Source: Roseateles sp. SL47
GTDB taxonomy: Bacteria; Pseudomonadota; Gammaproteobacteria; Burkholderiales; Burkholderiaceae_C
Assembly (NCBI RefSeq): GCF_026625885.1
Contig: NZ_CP113068.1
Location: forward strand, 6,262,001-6,326,000
DNA length: 64,000 nt
Direction of reading: 5' to 3'
Position numbers and translations under genes: made by a program. Numbering within the stretch: position 1 is the first letter of the stretch; the number at the start of each line of letters is the position of its first letter. Positions 48,264 to 58,092 of this stretch are shown here, one piece after another. The notes under the pieces are model-generated. The model was not told the origin of the DNA. It did not search any database and worked only from the letters and a program-made list of their open reading frames with translations.

Positions 48264-49676
48264 TCAGTTGCAGCTCAAGGTCGCCAGCGACTTGCCGGCG
48301 CCCGCCACGCTGGGCAGCTTGGCTTTCACACAAGCGGCATCATGCGGGGTGTAGCTGTAGGGAATGCCCACCGGGAAGGTGGCGGTGCTGACCCAGTCCG
48401 TGGCGTCGCGGGTGGGCGACGAATCGCTGGCCACCCACTTGATGCCGTAGGTGGCAAAGTCGGCCTTGGACTTGATGTTGTTGTTGCGCAGTTCCCAATA
48501 ACCGATGGCCGAGCTGTCACGCGAGGTGACCGGGTTCTGCGAGTTCTCGAAGTAGTTGGCCTCGATCAGAGAATAACCACCCATGCGGATGTTGGCGCCG
48601 GAGGTGACGATGTTGGAGAACAGGTTGTTGTAGATGTGGGTGTAGCCGCCACGTTGCAGCGGCACGCGCGACCCGACGTTGTAGTAGTAGTTGTGGTGGA
48701 AGGTGATGTAGCGGTCGCTGGCATCACTGTCGCTGGAGCCGATGAGGCCGACCTTGTGGTGGTCGTGGATGTAGTTGTAGCTGTAGGTCAGGTGGTGTGC
48801 ACCGGCCTTGTTGTCCACCAGGCCGTCAAACTCGAGGTCACCCGCACCGGAGCATTCGGCCAGCGAGCTGAACAAGGTGTTGTGGTCCACCCAGATGTAG
48901 CCCGGATACTTGCCGCTTTGGCCTTCGATGCCGATGGCATCGATGGAACCCGGCAGCAGGCCGATGGTCATGTTGCGGATGATGATGTTGCTGGCCGCCG
49001 CCTTGATCGCGAGGCCAAAGTTGGCCGCAGAACCGTCCACGCCCTGGATGGTGATGTCGCTCTTGTTCTTGATTTCAACAATCGCGCCAGCCGCCTTCTT
49101 CCACTGGGTGCAGGGGTCGGGGATGGTGTTGAAATCGAAGGTACCGCTGTAGTTGATCACCAGACCACCGGTACCGCTGTAGCTGTCGATGGCCGCCTGC
49201 ATGGCGGCTGCGGTCGTCACGGTCACAGGCGTCTTGCTGCCACCACCGGTCACGGTGCCGGCAAAGCCGCCGCTGGCGCCCGAAGGGGCCGGAGCCGGAG
49301 CGGGAGCAGGCGACGGAGCCGGAGCCGGGGAAGGAGCGGGGGCCGGGGACGGTGCCGGAGCCGGAGAAGGTGCAGGAGCAGTGGTCTCAGGACCCACAGC
49401 GCATTTTTCAGCCTTGCCGCTGTTGGGATCCGCATTGCCAAAATTGGCACTGGTACAGGCAATGGAAGTGCCGGTGAAGGTCTTCAACACCCACTTGTCC
49501 TTCAGGCCAAACGACACCTGACGCGTGGTGCTGGTAGAGCCGAGCTTGCAGGTGCCGCCTTCATCAGCGCACTTGGAGAAACCAGACGGCCAGTCCGCCG
49601 CAAAGGCAGCAGGGGCCATGGCGCCACAGGCGATGGCGATCAGCGCCAGACGGTGGCGCGGTTGCATTGCTTTCAT
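48264..49676 (-). CDS. Secreted pectate lyase, family PL1-like
   Basis: Encodes 470 residues from ATG 49676. A signal peptide (LALIAIACGAMAPAAFA) is followed by a small Cys-containing domain of about 80 residues (DWPSGFSKCADEGGTCKLGS) that may bind carbohydrate. Next is a linker of repeated PAPS units, then the lyase domain. The beta-helix motifs are IWVDHNTLFSS, DGLVDNKAGAHHLTYSYNYI, FHHNYYYNVGSRVPLQRGG (catalytic Arg region) and HIYNNLFSN. It cleaves pectate by beta-elimination, which suggests contact with plant material. Confidence 0.93.
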   Translation of the reverse strand: MKAMQPRHRLALIAIACGAMAPAAFAADWPSGFSKCADEGGTCKLGSTSTTRQVSFGLKDKWVLKTFTGTSIACTSANFGNADPNSGKAEKCAVGPETTAPAPSPAPAPSPAPAPSPAPAPSPAPAPAPAPSGASGGFAGTVTGGGSKTPVTVTTAAAMQAAIDSYSGTGGLVINYSGTFDFNTIPDPCTQWKKAAGAIVEIKNKSDITIQGVDGSAANFGLAIKAAASNIIIRNMTIGLLPGSIDAIGIEGQSGKYPGYIWVDHNTLFSSLAECSGAGDLEFDGLVDNKAGAHHLTYSYNYIHDHHKVGLIGSSDSDASDRYITFHHNYYYNVGSRVPLQRGGYTHIYNNLFSNIVTSGANIRMGGYSLIEANYFENSQNPVTSRDSSAIGYWELRNNNIKSKADFATYGIKWVASDSSPTRDATDWVSTATFPVGIPYSYTPHDAACVKAKLPSVAGAGKSLATLSCN

Positions 49677-50070
49677 GAAAACTCCCAGAGTGCTTCGTTT
49701 CATTGATCCGCCCACGCTCGCGCCGACCCGAGCCATCAGGGATTCGCTCCAAGGCTCGCGTCAGACCAGGCGCCTGCCGCTCCAGACAGGTCAACCGGTT
49801 GCAATGTGGACAGGGAATGACCGGTTCCGTCAGCAAGTCATGCAAAGCGGCTCTGCAGGGGCCACCGGACTGCACTGAAAGGCGGGTCGGCCATGATTCG
49901 GTTGGCGACCTAAGGGTGCCTTGCCGAGATCGACGCGCAGGCTATCGGAGCAGACTGCGCGCGGCCAGTGTTTGTATCCCGACTGCTTCGGGTTTTACCG
50001 AAACTGACACTCGAAGTAGGGGCTTGGAGGAATGGGCGGGGGAGTGGTACGGCAGTGGACTGGGGGTGGG
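49677..50070. other. Gene-free stretch upstream of the pectate lyase gene
   Basis: Between the pectate lyase start and the end of the efflux operon no credible gene is seen. It presumably holds the pectate lyase promoter on the minus strand. I could not identify a convincing promoter or operator. Confidence 0.6.
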
Positions 50071-51597
50071 CTAATTTGAAGAATTCCGGGGCTGACTCAG
50101 CGAAGCACTGGAGGACGTGTGCGAATTGGATTCCACCATTTCCCAGCCACCACCCAATGCGCGAATCAATTGAATCGAGGCGCGCTGCTGGCGGGTTGCC
50201 AAGTCATTCGCGCTGCGCTTGGCAGTCAACCCCGCGGTTTGCGACGTCACCACTTCCAGATAATTCGCCGCCCCCGCCTTGTAGCGGTTGGTGGCCAGCG
50301 CCAGGGATCGGTCCGACGCCGCCACATTCGCGCGTTCGTTCTCCAATGCCTGACCATAGCGGTCCAGCAGCGCCAATTGGTCTTCCACTTGCTGGAAGGC
50401 TGTCAGCGCCGTGCTCCGATATCGCTGCGTGGTCTCATCCAATGCCGCCGTGGCACGCGCCTCCTCCGCCTTGCGCCGGCCTCCATCAAAGAAGTTGAAG
50501 GCCAAGGTCGGGCCCAGTGCCCAGAACAGGTTGGGCGCCTCCACAAACCGGCCCAGGTCGCTGGTCTGGAATCCGCCCTGGGCACTCAGGGTGAAAGACG
50601 GGTAATACGCCGTGCGCGCCACACCCAGGGTGGCCGTTGCGGCCTCCACCCGCCGCTGCGCCGCCGCAATGTCCGGGCGACGTTGCAGCAACGTGGAGGG
50701 CACCCCCGTCGGAATCACCGGAATGCCCAGGTCCATCACCTTCGGTTCCATCGAGAAGGTCGACGCATTGGCCCCCACCAGCGCGGCAATGGCGTGCTCC
50801 AGCACCGCCCGCTGCGCCTGAGACTGGCGGCGCTGGGAATGCGCGGCTTCCAGTTGCCCCTGCGCACGCGCCAGGTCCAGGCCCGAAGCAATACCGGCCC
50901 GATGCCGTCGCTGGATGAGGTCCAGCGCCCTCGCATAGGCCTCCTCGGCTTCCTTGAGCAGCGCATCGTCGCGGTCCAGGCCGCGCAGCGCCACAAGGCT
51001 GTCCGCCAATTGCGCCTGCAGTTGCAGCCGCGCAGCCGCCAGGTCGGCACGAGCCGCCTGTTCGGCCGCGACACCCGCCGCGACCTGCTGACGCACCCGC
51101 CCCCACAGATCCAGCTCATAGCTGGCATCCAGGCCCAGCGTCGCGCTGTTGTACCAATCCGGAGAGTTGGGGCCCAGCACCCGCAATGGACGCAATTCGG
51201 ACTGGCGGTCCCGCTGGACATTCAGCGAGCTGTTGAACGTCGGTGATTGCGCAGCGCGCAATGTTTCCGTGGCGGCCCTCGCCTGGTCATAACGCGCCAG
51301 TGCCGCCGCCAGGTCCGGGCTGTTGTCGATCAGCCGTTGCTGCAGCCCATCCAGTTCGGCGTCCCCATACACCTTCCACCATCCGTCCCAGGCCAGCGGT
51401 GCTTCGGAGCCCGCGACCACCCAGGGGGACTGGGCTTCCTTGAAGGCCGTCGCCTGCGGCAATGCCGGCATATCCACCTGGGGCGCCTGCGCGCAGCCGG
51501 TGAGACCAGCCCCGACGACCAGCGCCGTCAGTGCCGCCAACACGGGCAACGCGGGCAACGCGGGCAGCAAGGCTGCAGTGATGCGGCGCGGCCTCAC
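50071..51597 (-). CDS. NodT-family outer-membrane efflux lipoprotein
   Basis: Encodes 508 residues. The signal ends in a lipobox (LTGC, then AQAPQV). The TolC-like repeat segments are AALARYDQARAATETLRAAQ and LQRRPDIAAAQRRVEAATAT, with LGVARTAYYPSFTLSAQGGF between them. It forms the outer-membrane channel of the tripartite pump encoded by the three adjacent minus-strand genes. Its start overlaps the stop of the adaptor gene by four bases. Confidence 0.93.
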   Translation of the reverse strand: MRPRRITAALLPALPALPVLAALTALVVGAGLTGCAQAPQVDMPALPQATAFKEAQSPWVVAGSEAPLAWDGWWKVYGDAELDGLQQRLIDNSPDLAAALARYDQARAATETLRAAQSPTFNSSLNVQRDRQSELRPLRVLGPNSPDWYNSATLGLDASYELDLWGRVRQQVAAGVAAEQAARADLAAARLQLQAQLADSLVALRGLDRDDALLKEAEEAYARALDLIQRRHRAGIASGLDLARAQGQLEAAHSQRRQSQAQRAVLEHAIAALVGANASTFSMEPKVMDLGIPVIPTGVPSTLLQRRPDIAAAQRRVEAATATLGVARTAYYPSFTLSAQGGFQTSDLGRFVEAPNLFWALGPTLAFNFFDGGRRKAEEARATAALDETTQRYRSTALTAFQQVEDQLALLDRYGQALENERANVAASDRSLALATNRYKAGAANYLEVVTSQTAGLTAKRSANDLATRQQRASIQLIRALGGGWEMVESNSHTSSSASLSQPRNSSN

Positions 51598-52778
51598 GTG
51601 CGCCCCTTGGCGGCAGGCACCGCTGCCTCGGCGTTCACCCGCACCGTGTCGCCATTGGAGATGCCATCCGGCGGGTTCTCGATGACGCGGTCCTGCGCGC
51701 TCAGGCCCGCACTGATTTCAATGACGTTGCCCAGGTCACGGGCCATGGTCACCTTGCGCAATTGCACCCGGTTCTGCGCATCGACCGTGGCGACCTGAAC
51801 GCCGGCCTTGTTGATGATGACTGCGCCCGGCGGCAGGCTGACGCTGGGGGCGGTGCTGGACACTGCCGCCTGCGCATCACCCGCGAAGCGCACCGTGGCA
51901 AATCCGCCGGGCAGCAGCTCGCCCTTTGTGTTGTCGACCACCAGTTGCACCAGCATGGCGCCCGTGCCGGTGTTGATCGACCGGGACAAGGACTCCACCG
52001 TCGCGCTGAAGCTCTGCCCCGGCCGTTCCGGCACCATGAGCTGGGCGCGCGCGCCGGGTGTGACCAGGGTCACCTGGCGCTGCGGGACATTCACGTAGAC
52101 CCGCAACTTGCGCACGTCCGACACCACAAACAGCTCGCTGCCGGGCGTGCCGCCCACGTTGATCAGCGCCCCCACGTCGGTGTTGCGCGCGGTGATGATG
52201 CCGTCGAAGGGGGCCGTGAGACGAGTGAACTGCTTGAGCGCCTGAATGCGGTCCACATTGGCCTGGAGCGCATTGGCGGTGGATTGTTTGGCGGCAAGGT
52301 CACCGCTGCGCTCATCCACTTCCTGTTTCGAGACGGAGTCCGATTCCAGCAGCGACTGCCACCGCTTGGCCGTACTGGCCGCCAGGGACGCGTTGCTGCG
52401 CGCCGTGGTGAGCTCGGCCCGTGCCTGCGCCAGTTGCTGGTCCAGATCCGGTGTCTCGATTTCCGCGAGCAGTTGGCCGGCCTTGACCGGCGCGCCGATG
52501 TCCGCATTCCAGCGCTTGAGGTAGCCGCTGACCCGGGCATAGATCGGCGCCCGGGACCAGGCTTCAATACGGGCCGGCAGTTCCAGCGTGCCCGCCGTCA
52601 TCGGCTTGGGCGTGATGACGTTGACGCTGGGCTGGCCGCGTTCGTCGGCACTGGCTTGCAGCTGTTGCGCGCTGGACTGGCGCGCCCACAGCCCGCAAGC
52701 AACGATCAGCACCGCCACGGCGGCAGCAAGGGCAGCGGCCAGGGGCAGCCGGGAAGTAGTGGGGGCGTCAGTTCGCAT
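51594..52778 (-). CDS. RND efflux periplasmic adaptor (membrane fusion protein)
   Basis: Encodes 394 residues. An N-terminal membrane helix (LPLAAALAAAVAVLIVACGL) is followed by the biotinyl/lipoyl-like region (RVSGYLKRWNADIGAPVKAG, QLLAEIETPDLDQQLAQARA), a coiled-coil hairpin and beta-barrel domains. ATG 52778 is preceded by aggag at a good distance, and overlaps the end of the permease gene. It bridges the inner and outer-membrane parts of the pump. Confidence 0.93.
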   Translation of the reverse strand: MRTDAPTTSRLPLAAALAAAVAVLIVACGLWARQSSAQQLQASADERGQPSVNVITPKPMTAGTLELPARIEAWSRAPIYARVSGYLKRWNADIGAPVKAGQLLAEIETPDLDQQLAQARAELTTARSNASLAASTAKRWQSLLESDSVSKQEVDERSGDLAAKQSTANALQANVDRIQALKQFTRLTAPFDGIITARNTDVGALINVGGTPGSELFVVSDVRKLRVYVNVPQRQVTLVTPGARAQLMVPERPGQSFSATVESLSRSINTGTGAMLVQLVVDNTKGELLPGGFATVRFAGDAQAAVSSTAPSVSLPPGAVIINKAGVQVATVDAQNRVQLRKVTMARDLGNVIEISAGLSAQDRVIENPPDGISNGDTVRVNAEAAVPAAKGRT

Positions 52779-55700
52779 GGGAAGCATCTCCTGCCGGCAG
52801 CATCGCGGCGGCTTCGGCGGACGGGTCGGAAGTCTTGGGACGGTGGTGGCGATGCACCAGGCTGAACACCACCGGCACAAACACCAGCGTGGCAAAGGTG
52901 GCCAACACGAGGCCGCCGATGACCGCGCGGCCCAGCGGAGCGTTCTGTTCACCGCCCTCACCCAGGCCCAGCGCCATCGGCAGCATGCCGATCACCATGG
53001 CCAGGGCCGTCATCAGCACCGGACGGAAGCGCACGAAACCCGCCTCCAGCGCCGCCGCCGTGGCGTCGCCCAGTTCGTCCAGCCGTTCTCGTGCAAAGCT
53101 GATGACCAGCACGCTGTTGGCGGTGGCCACGCCCATGCACATGATGGCCCCGGTAAGCGCCGGCACCGACAAGGTGGTGTGGGTGGCAAAGAGCATCCAC
53201 ACAATGCCGGCCAACGCCGCCGGCAGCGCGGAGACGATGACCGCCGGGTCCAGCCAGGACTGGAAGTTCACCACGATGAGCAGGTAGATCAGCACCACCG
53301 CACCCAGCAGGCCAAAGAGCAGGCCGGAGAAGGCCCGGTCCATGGTGCGGACCTGGCCCAGCAACTGCACATTCGACCCCTTGGGCACGTCAGCCGCGCT
53401 GTCCGCCAGCACCTTGCGGATGTCGCGGGCCACGGCGCCCAGGTCGCGGTCCTGCGTTGTGGCGTGGATCTGCACCATGGTCTGCACGTCGTATTGGCTG
53501 ACCAGCGCACTGCTGGTGGTGCGTTGCAGCTCGGCCAGGCCGCCCAGCGTGGTCGTGGCCGCCGCACTGCCATTGCCCACCGGCAGGTTGCCCAGGGCCG
53601 CCAGCGAGTCCAGCTGATGCTGCGGTGTCTGCATGACGATGGCGTAGCTGACGCCATTGGCCGGATTGAGCCAGTAGGTCGGCGCCACCTGGCTGCTGCC
53701 GGCCAGGTTCACCACCAGGCTGTTGGCCACATCACGGGTGCTCAGGCCCAGCAGTTGGGCCTGGGTGCGGTCCACATTGACATTGAAGGTCGGCGCCTTG
53801 TTGGATTGCTGGATGCGGGCATCGGCCACACCAGGAATCGCCTTGATGCGCTTGAGCAGTTGCTGCGCATAGGCAAAGTTGCCTTCCACATCACGGCCAC
53901 GGATCTGCACGTCAATCGGCGCCGGCGAGCCGAAGTTCAGGATCTGGCTGACGATGTCCGCTGGCGGGAAGGAGAAGGTGGTGTCCGGAAATTCCCGTGG
54001 CAGCACCTCGCGCAGCCGGCGTACATAGTCCGCCGTGGGCGCATGGCCCTCCTTCAGCGCAATCTGCACGTCACCATCCTGCGAGCCCATCACACCGGTG
54101 TTGTTGTAGGTGAGGTTGATGCTGGACGGCGGCAGGCCGATGTTGTCCACCAGGGTTTCGATCTGGTCGGAAGGAATGACCCGGCGGATGGCGTCTTCGA
54201 TCCTGGCGAAACGCGCAGCCGTTTCCTCCACCCGTGTTCCCACCGGCACCCGGGCATGCATCAGGATCTGGCCGGAATCGACCTGCGGGAAGAAGTTGCT
54301 GCCGATGAAGGGCACCAGCGCGAAGGAGGCCAGCACCACCACGACAAAACCAATCAGGAAGATGCGGTGACGTTGGAGCGCCACCACCAGCAGCCCGTGG
54401 TAGCCCTCACGCACCCGCTCGAAACGCGCCTCGAAGTTGCGTTGGAAACGCACCAGCGGATTCAGCGACGGTGCCGCCGCCAGGTGGCCATGGCCATCCG
54501 TCAGCGGCGCATGCGGCTTGAGCAGGTACTTGGCCATGGTCGGCACCAGCGTGCGCGACAGGATGAAGGAGCACACCATGGCGAAGATCACGGCTTCGGC
54601 CATGGGCACGAACAGGAAGCGCGACACGCCTTCCAGGAAGAACATCGGGATGAAGACGATGCAGATGCACAGCAGCGACACAAACGCCGGTGTGACGATC
54701 TGCCGGGCCCCGTCCATGATGGACGTCTCCACATCCTTGCCGTGCTCCAGGTGCCAGTTGATGTTCTCGATGGTCACCGTGGCGTCGTCCACCAGGATGC
54801 CCACCGCCAGCGCCAGGCCGCCCAGCGTCATCAGGTTGAGGGTCTCTCCCACCGCTGCGAGGGCAATGATGGAGCCGAGGATGGACAGCGGAATCGACAC
54901 CGCAATGATGATGGTGGACCGCCAGCTCCCCAGGAACAGCAGGATCATGGCGCTGGTGAGCGCCGCCGCAATGGCGCCTTCAATGGCCACCCCCTTGACC
55001 GCCGCCCGCACGAAGATGGATTGGTCGTTGATCGGCTTGACCTCCAGCGCCTCCGGCAGCGAGGACTTGAGGTCCCCCAGCTTGGACCGGATGCCGTCCA
55101 CGATCGCCAGTGTGGAGGCCGCCCCGTTCTTGAGCACCGACATCAGCACCGACCGGCCGCCATCCACATGCACGATGTTGGTCTGGGGCGCATTGCCGTC
55201 ATGGACGTCCGCCACATCGCGCATATAGATGGTGCTGCCATTCACGACCTTCACCGGGATCTGGCCCAGTTCCTCGATGGCGGACGGTGCACTGTTGAGC
55301 TGCAGGGTGTATTCCAGCTCACCGATCTTTTGCGTGCCGATGGGCGTCAGCACATTCTGTGTGGCCAAGGCCGTGGCCACGTCCTGCGCAGACAGGCCCC
55401 GCGCCTGCAGCGCCGCAGGGTTGACGTCGATCTGCACCTGGCGCTGCTTGCCGCCATAAGGCAGCGGAATCGCCGCGCCGGGCACCGTCACCAGCGGCGT
55501 GCGGATGGTGTTGAAACCCAGGTCAAACAACTGCTGCTCGGACAAGCCCTTGCCCGACAGCGCCAGTTGCAGGATGGGCACCGTGGCCGCGTTGTAGTTC
55601 AGGATGAGCGGCGGCGTGATACCCGCCGGCATCTGCCGGGTGACCACCTGCGACACGGCCGTGACCTGCGCATTGGCTACCGCCACATTGACCCCGGGCT

Positions 55701-55995
55701 GGAAGAAGATCTTGACAACGCTCACCCCAGGGTAGCTGTTCGCCTCGATGTGCTCGATGTCATTGACCGTGGTGGTGAGCGTGCGCTGAAACAGCGTCGA
55801 AATGCGCCCCGCCATCTGGTCCGCCGGCAGACCGGTGTATTGCCAGGCCACCGCAATCACCGGCACCTTGATCTCCGGAAAGATGTCGGTGGGTGTGCGC
55901 AGGGCCGCCAACGGGCCGATGATCAGCAGCAGCAGGGCCAATACCAGGAAGGTGTAAGGGCGCCTCAATGCGACGCGAACGGCACCCATCAGCAT
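52768..55995 (-). CDS. RND efflux permease of the HAE1/AcrB type
   Basis: Encodes 1075 residues, the usual size. An N-terminal helix (PYTFLVLALLLLIIGPLAAL) precedes the porter segment PTDIFPEIKVPVIAVAWQYT. The proton-relay region contains GGLALAVGILVDDATVTIEN in helix 4. It has two halves with six helices each, and ends with LVFVPVVFSLVHRHHRPK. First gene of a three-gene operon (permease, adaptor, outer-membrane channel). Substrate cannot be told from sequence. A long frame on the opposite strand is a composition artefact. Confidence 0.95.
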   Translation of the reverse strand: MLMGAVRVALRRPYTFLVLALLLLIIGPLAALRTPTDIFPEIKVPVIAVAWQYTGLPADQMAGRISTLFQRTLTTTVNDIEHIEANSYPGVSVVKIFFQPGVNVAVANAQVTAVSQVVTRQMPAGITPPLILNYNAATVPILQLALSGKGLSEQQLFDLGFNTIRTPLVTVPGAAIPLPYGGKQRQVQIDVNPAALQARGLSAQDVATALATQNVLTPIGTQKIGELEYTLQLNSAPSAIEELGQIPVKVVNGSTIYMRDVADVHDGNAPQTNIVHVDGGRSVLMSVLKNGAASTLAIVDGIRSKLGDLKSSLPEALEVKPINDQSIFVRAAVKGVAIEGAIAAALTSAMILLFLGSWRSTIIIAVSIPLSILGSIIALAAVGETLNLMTLGGLALAVGILVDDATVTIENINWHLEHGKDVETSIMDGARQIVTPAFVSLLCICIVFIPMFFLEGVSRFLFVPMAEAVIFAMVCSFILSRTLVPTMAKYLLKPHAPLTDGHGHLAAAPSLNPLVRFQRNFEARFERVREGYHGLLVVALQRHRIFLIGFVVVVLASFALVPFIGSNFFPQVDSGQILMHARVPVGTRVEETAARFARIEDAIRRVIPSDQIETLVDNIGLPPSSINLTYNNTGVMGSQDGDVQIALKEGHAPTADYVRRLREVLPREFPDTTFSFPPADIVSQILNFGSPAPIDVQIRGRDVEGNFAYAQQLLKRIKAIPGVADARIQQSNKAPTFNVNVDRTQAQLLGLSTRDVANSLVVNLAGSSQVAPTYWLNPANGVSYAIVMQTPQHQLDSLAALGNLPVGNGSAAATTTLGGLAELQRTTSSALVSQYDVQTMVQIHATTQDRDLGAVARDIRKVLADSAADVPKGSNVQLLGQVRTMDRAFSGLLFGLLGAVVLIYLLIVVNFQSWLDPAVIVSALPAALAGIVWMLFATHTTLSVPALTGAIMCMGVATANSVLVISFARERLDELGDATAAALEAGFVRFRPVLMTALAMVIGMLPMALGLGEGGEQNAPLGRAVIGGLVLATFATLVFVPVVFSLVHRHHRPKTSDPSAEAAAMLPAGDASHAN

Positions 55996-56650
55996 GATCT
56001 GATTCCCAAGGTCATTCTCATTGTTGAATTGTCTGTACGACGCCAGACACGCTTGTTGCTGGACAGTAATCGGAGCCCATTGCGGGGCGATTTCAACGTG
56101 ATTGCGGAGCGGTGACGGGGGTGTTTGAGGAGTGTTTGCGAGGTGTTGGCGAGATCTTGGCGGGGCAACTTCGGAGCCACTGAAGTTGAACGCGGCGCGA
56201 TTGCAGCACGCCACCAATTGCGCCCGCGCAGCATGCGCACGCGTTCAGCCAGCGGGGGCGACAAACGCCCGCTTGCGTGCCCGTGTTATCCCTTAGAGCA
56301 TGCAATCACCTGAGGGTCCCCACTCGATCCCACCAGGATGGCCCCGGACAAATTCCAACCTGCCTCTCCCACACCCTTCTCACTTGTGCGGCGACTGCCG
56401 CCAGCCCGGATGGCCCCATTCGGGAGCCGTCCGCGCTCCGTACTGCGGGCGGTACTTTCCGACAGGTCGGCCAACCTTGTGCAGCACAGGGAAATTCCGG
56501 GGCCTCTGAGCGGGCAGATGACCATCTGCTCGCCAGCTTCTCTTCGTAATATGCGGCCCGAAAGACATGAGCGCCGTGGGCAATGCTGATGGCAGTGCGT
56601 GTCGGCAATGCGGTCGGCAGGGCCGTCGTCAGACAAGGACCGCAGGCAGT
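55996..56650. other. Gene-free stretch between the efflux operon and the transpeptidase-like gene
   Basis: This 655-base divergent region has no frame with protein-like character. It must contain the promoter of the efflux operon on the minus strand. No regulator gene is adjacent. No confident operator or promoter could be assigned. Confidence 0.6.
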
Positions 56651-57445
56651 ATGAAGGGGTTGTCGTTGTTGGATCATCCTCCACAGGAGCGGCGAAATTG
56701 GGGGCAGTACCTGCTGGGTGCTGCGCTCCTCAGCATGGTGCTGGCCGCAGAGCCCGCCCAGGCTGCCGGGGCGTCCCAGACCTCATCCGGGGCCACATCC
56801 GGGGTCACATCCCGGGACGTCAGGCAGGTGGACGTGCATGGCGCCGTGGTGTCGCCGGAGGCGCTGCAGATGGCGCAACTGGCCTTCGAGTACGGTGATG
56901 CTCAGGGGCTGCCGTTTGCGGTGGTGGACAAGAAGGAAGCCCAGTTGCTGGTCTTCCACGCTGACGGCCGGCTGGCCGGTGCCACACCGGCCCTGCTGGG
57001 CCTGGCGCGCGGCGACACGCTGGACCCGAATGTGGGCCAGAGGGTGCAGACCGGCATCCCGCCCGCCTTGCGCACCACCCCGTCGGGCCGTTACGACAGC
57101 CAGCCCGGACGCAATCTGAAGGGCGAAACCGTGATCTGGGTGGATTACGACGCCGCTTTTGCCATCCATCGCCTGCGCCCCTCTCCGGCCAGCGAACGCC
57201 GGCCCGAGCGGCTGGCCTCTCCCTCCCCGGAGGACAACCGCATCTCATTGGGCTGTGTGATCGTCACCGGCGAGTTCTTCGACCAGGTGGTCCGCCCGGT
57301 GCTGGGTCAGGGCGCCGGGGTGGTGTATGTCATGCCCGAACCACCTCCACCGGCCGGTCCGGCCGTGGCCATGGGCCAGACCGGTGCGGGCAACGCCGCC
57401 GCAGGCAGCCCCGTACCGCCGCGCCCCGCCGTCCGGCCCCTGTGA
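56651..57445 (+). CDS. L,D-transpeptidase-like periplasmic protein
   Basis: Encodes 264 residues from ATG 56651. The signal peptide (LGAALLSMVLAAEPAQAAG) is followed by a YkuD-like domain: FAVVDKKEAQLLVFHADGRL, TPSGRYDS, and HRLRPSPASERRPERLASP, then NRISLGCVIV. The last part resembles the catalytic H...S-x-GC motif, but the usual SHGCIR reads SLGCVIV, with the expected His and Arg absent. The C-terminus is Pro/Ala-rich. It may act on peptidoglycan or be a degenerate relative. ATG 56567 is a less likely start. Confidence 0.7.
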   Translation: MKGLSLLDHPPQERRNWGQYLLGAALLSMVLAAEPAQAAGASQTSSGATSGVTSRDVRQVDVHGAVVSPEALQMAQLAFEYGDAQGLPFAVVDKKEAQLLVFHADGRLAGATPALLGLARGDTLDPNVGQRVQTGIPPALRTTPSGRYDSQPGRNLKGETVIWVDYDAAFAIHRLRPSPASERRPERLASPSPEDNRISLGCVIVTGEFFDQVVRPVLGQGAGVVYVMPEPPPPAGPAVAMGQTGAGNAAAGSPVPPRPAVRPL

Positions 57446-57515
57446 TCACCCCGCTGCGGTGGCTCATCCGCTTGCCGCTACACTTCCCTTTTTTCGCAGC
57501 CACTGGATCTACCCC

Positions 57516-57986
57516 ATGTATCGCTGTGCCATGCCCGCCCGGCCAGGCTCCCGCGCACCCCGTCGTGCCCTGCAAGCCCTGGCTGCCAGCATCGCCGTCC
57601 TGACCGCCACCGTTGGCACCGCCCTCCTGCCGCAGACCGCGCAGGCGCAGGCCGCCAGCGGTCATCGTTTCTTCCCGGCCAAGGCCCTGCGCGGCACGCT
57701 GGTCGTCGGCACGCCGCCGGAAGTGACGCTCAACGGCAAGGACACCCGGCTCGCCCCCGGCGCCCGCATCAAGGACGCCAACGACATGGTGGCCCTGTCC
57801 GCCAGCCTGTCCGGCCAGAAACTGGTGGTGCACTACACCACCGACCTCAGCGGCCTGATCATGGATGTCTGGGTGCTCAACAGCGTGGAGCTGGAGAACA
57901 AACCCTGGCCGACCACGACCAAGGAAGCGTCGGAATGGTCGTTTGATGCGGCCAACCAGAAATGGTCGAAATCGTCCTGGTGGTGA
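57516..57986 (+). CDS. Small secreted protein of unknown function
   Basis: Encodes 156 residues. A signal peptide (LAASIAVLTATVGTALLPQT, ending AQAQ) is followed by a compact, soluble, beta-rich domain: LRGTLVVGTPPEVTLNGKD, LVVHYTTDLSGLIMDVWVLN, and a C-terminal segment rich in Trp and Ser (WSFDAANQKWSKSSWW). I do not recognise the family. ATG 57531 is an alternative start. It follows the transpeptidase-like gene after 70 bases. Confidence 0.7.
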   Translation: MYRCAMPARPGSRAPRRALQALAASIAVLTATVGTALLPQTAQAQAASGHRFFPAKALRGTLVVGTPPEVTLNGKDTRLAPGARIKDANDMVALSASLSGQKLVVHYTTDLSGLIMDVWVLNSVELENKPWPTTTKEASEWSFDAANQKWSKSSWW

Positions 57987-58092
57987 TCTGCGCATCGGGG
58001 CCCGCGCCTTGAAGCGGTCCCGCTGAAGTCACCCCACTGAATCCCGTTTGCAGGGTCCGGGCTGTTGCAGCACCGGGCCTGGAGTCCTTGCC

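Noticed and set aside
48342..49706. Frame of 454 residues opposite the pectate lyase gene
   Set aside because: The minus-strand lyase has clear motifs. The opposite frame is Val/Gly/Arg/His repeat-like.
52588..56115. Frame of 1175 residues on the plus strand
   Set aside because: It is antisense to the RND permease, rich in His/Arg/Gln, and has no domain. It is a by-product of high-GC codon usage.
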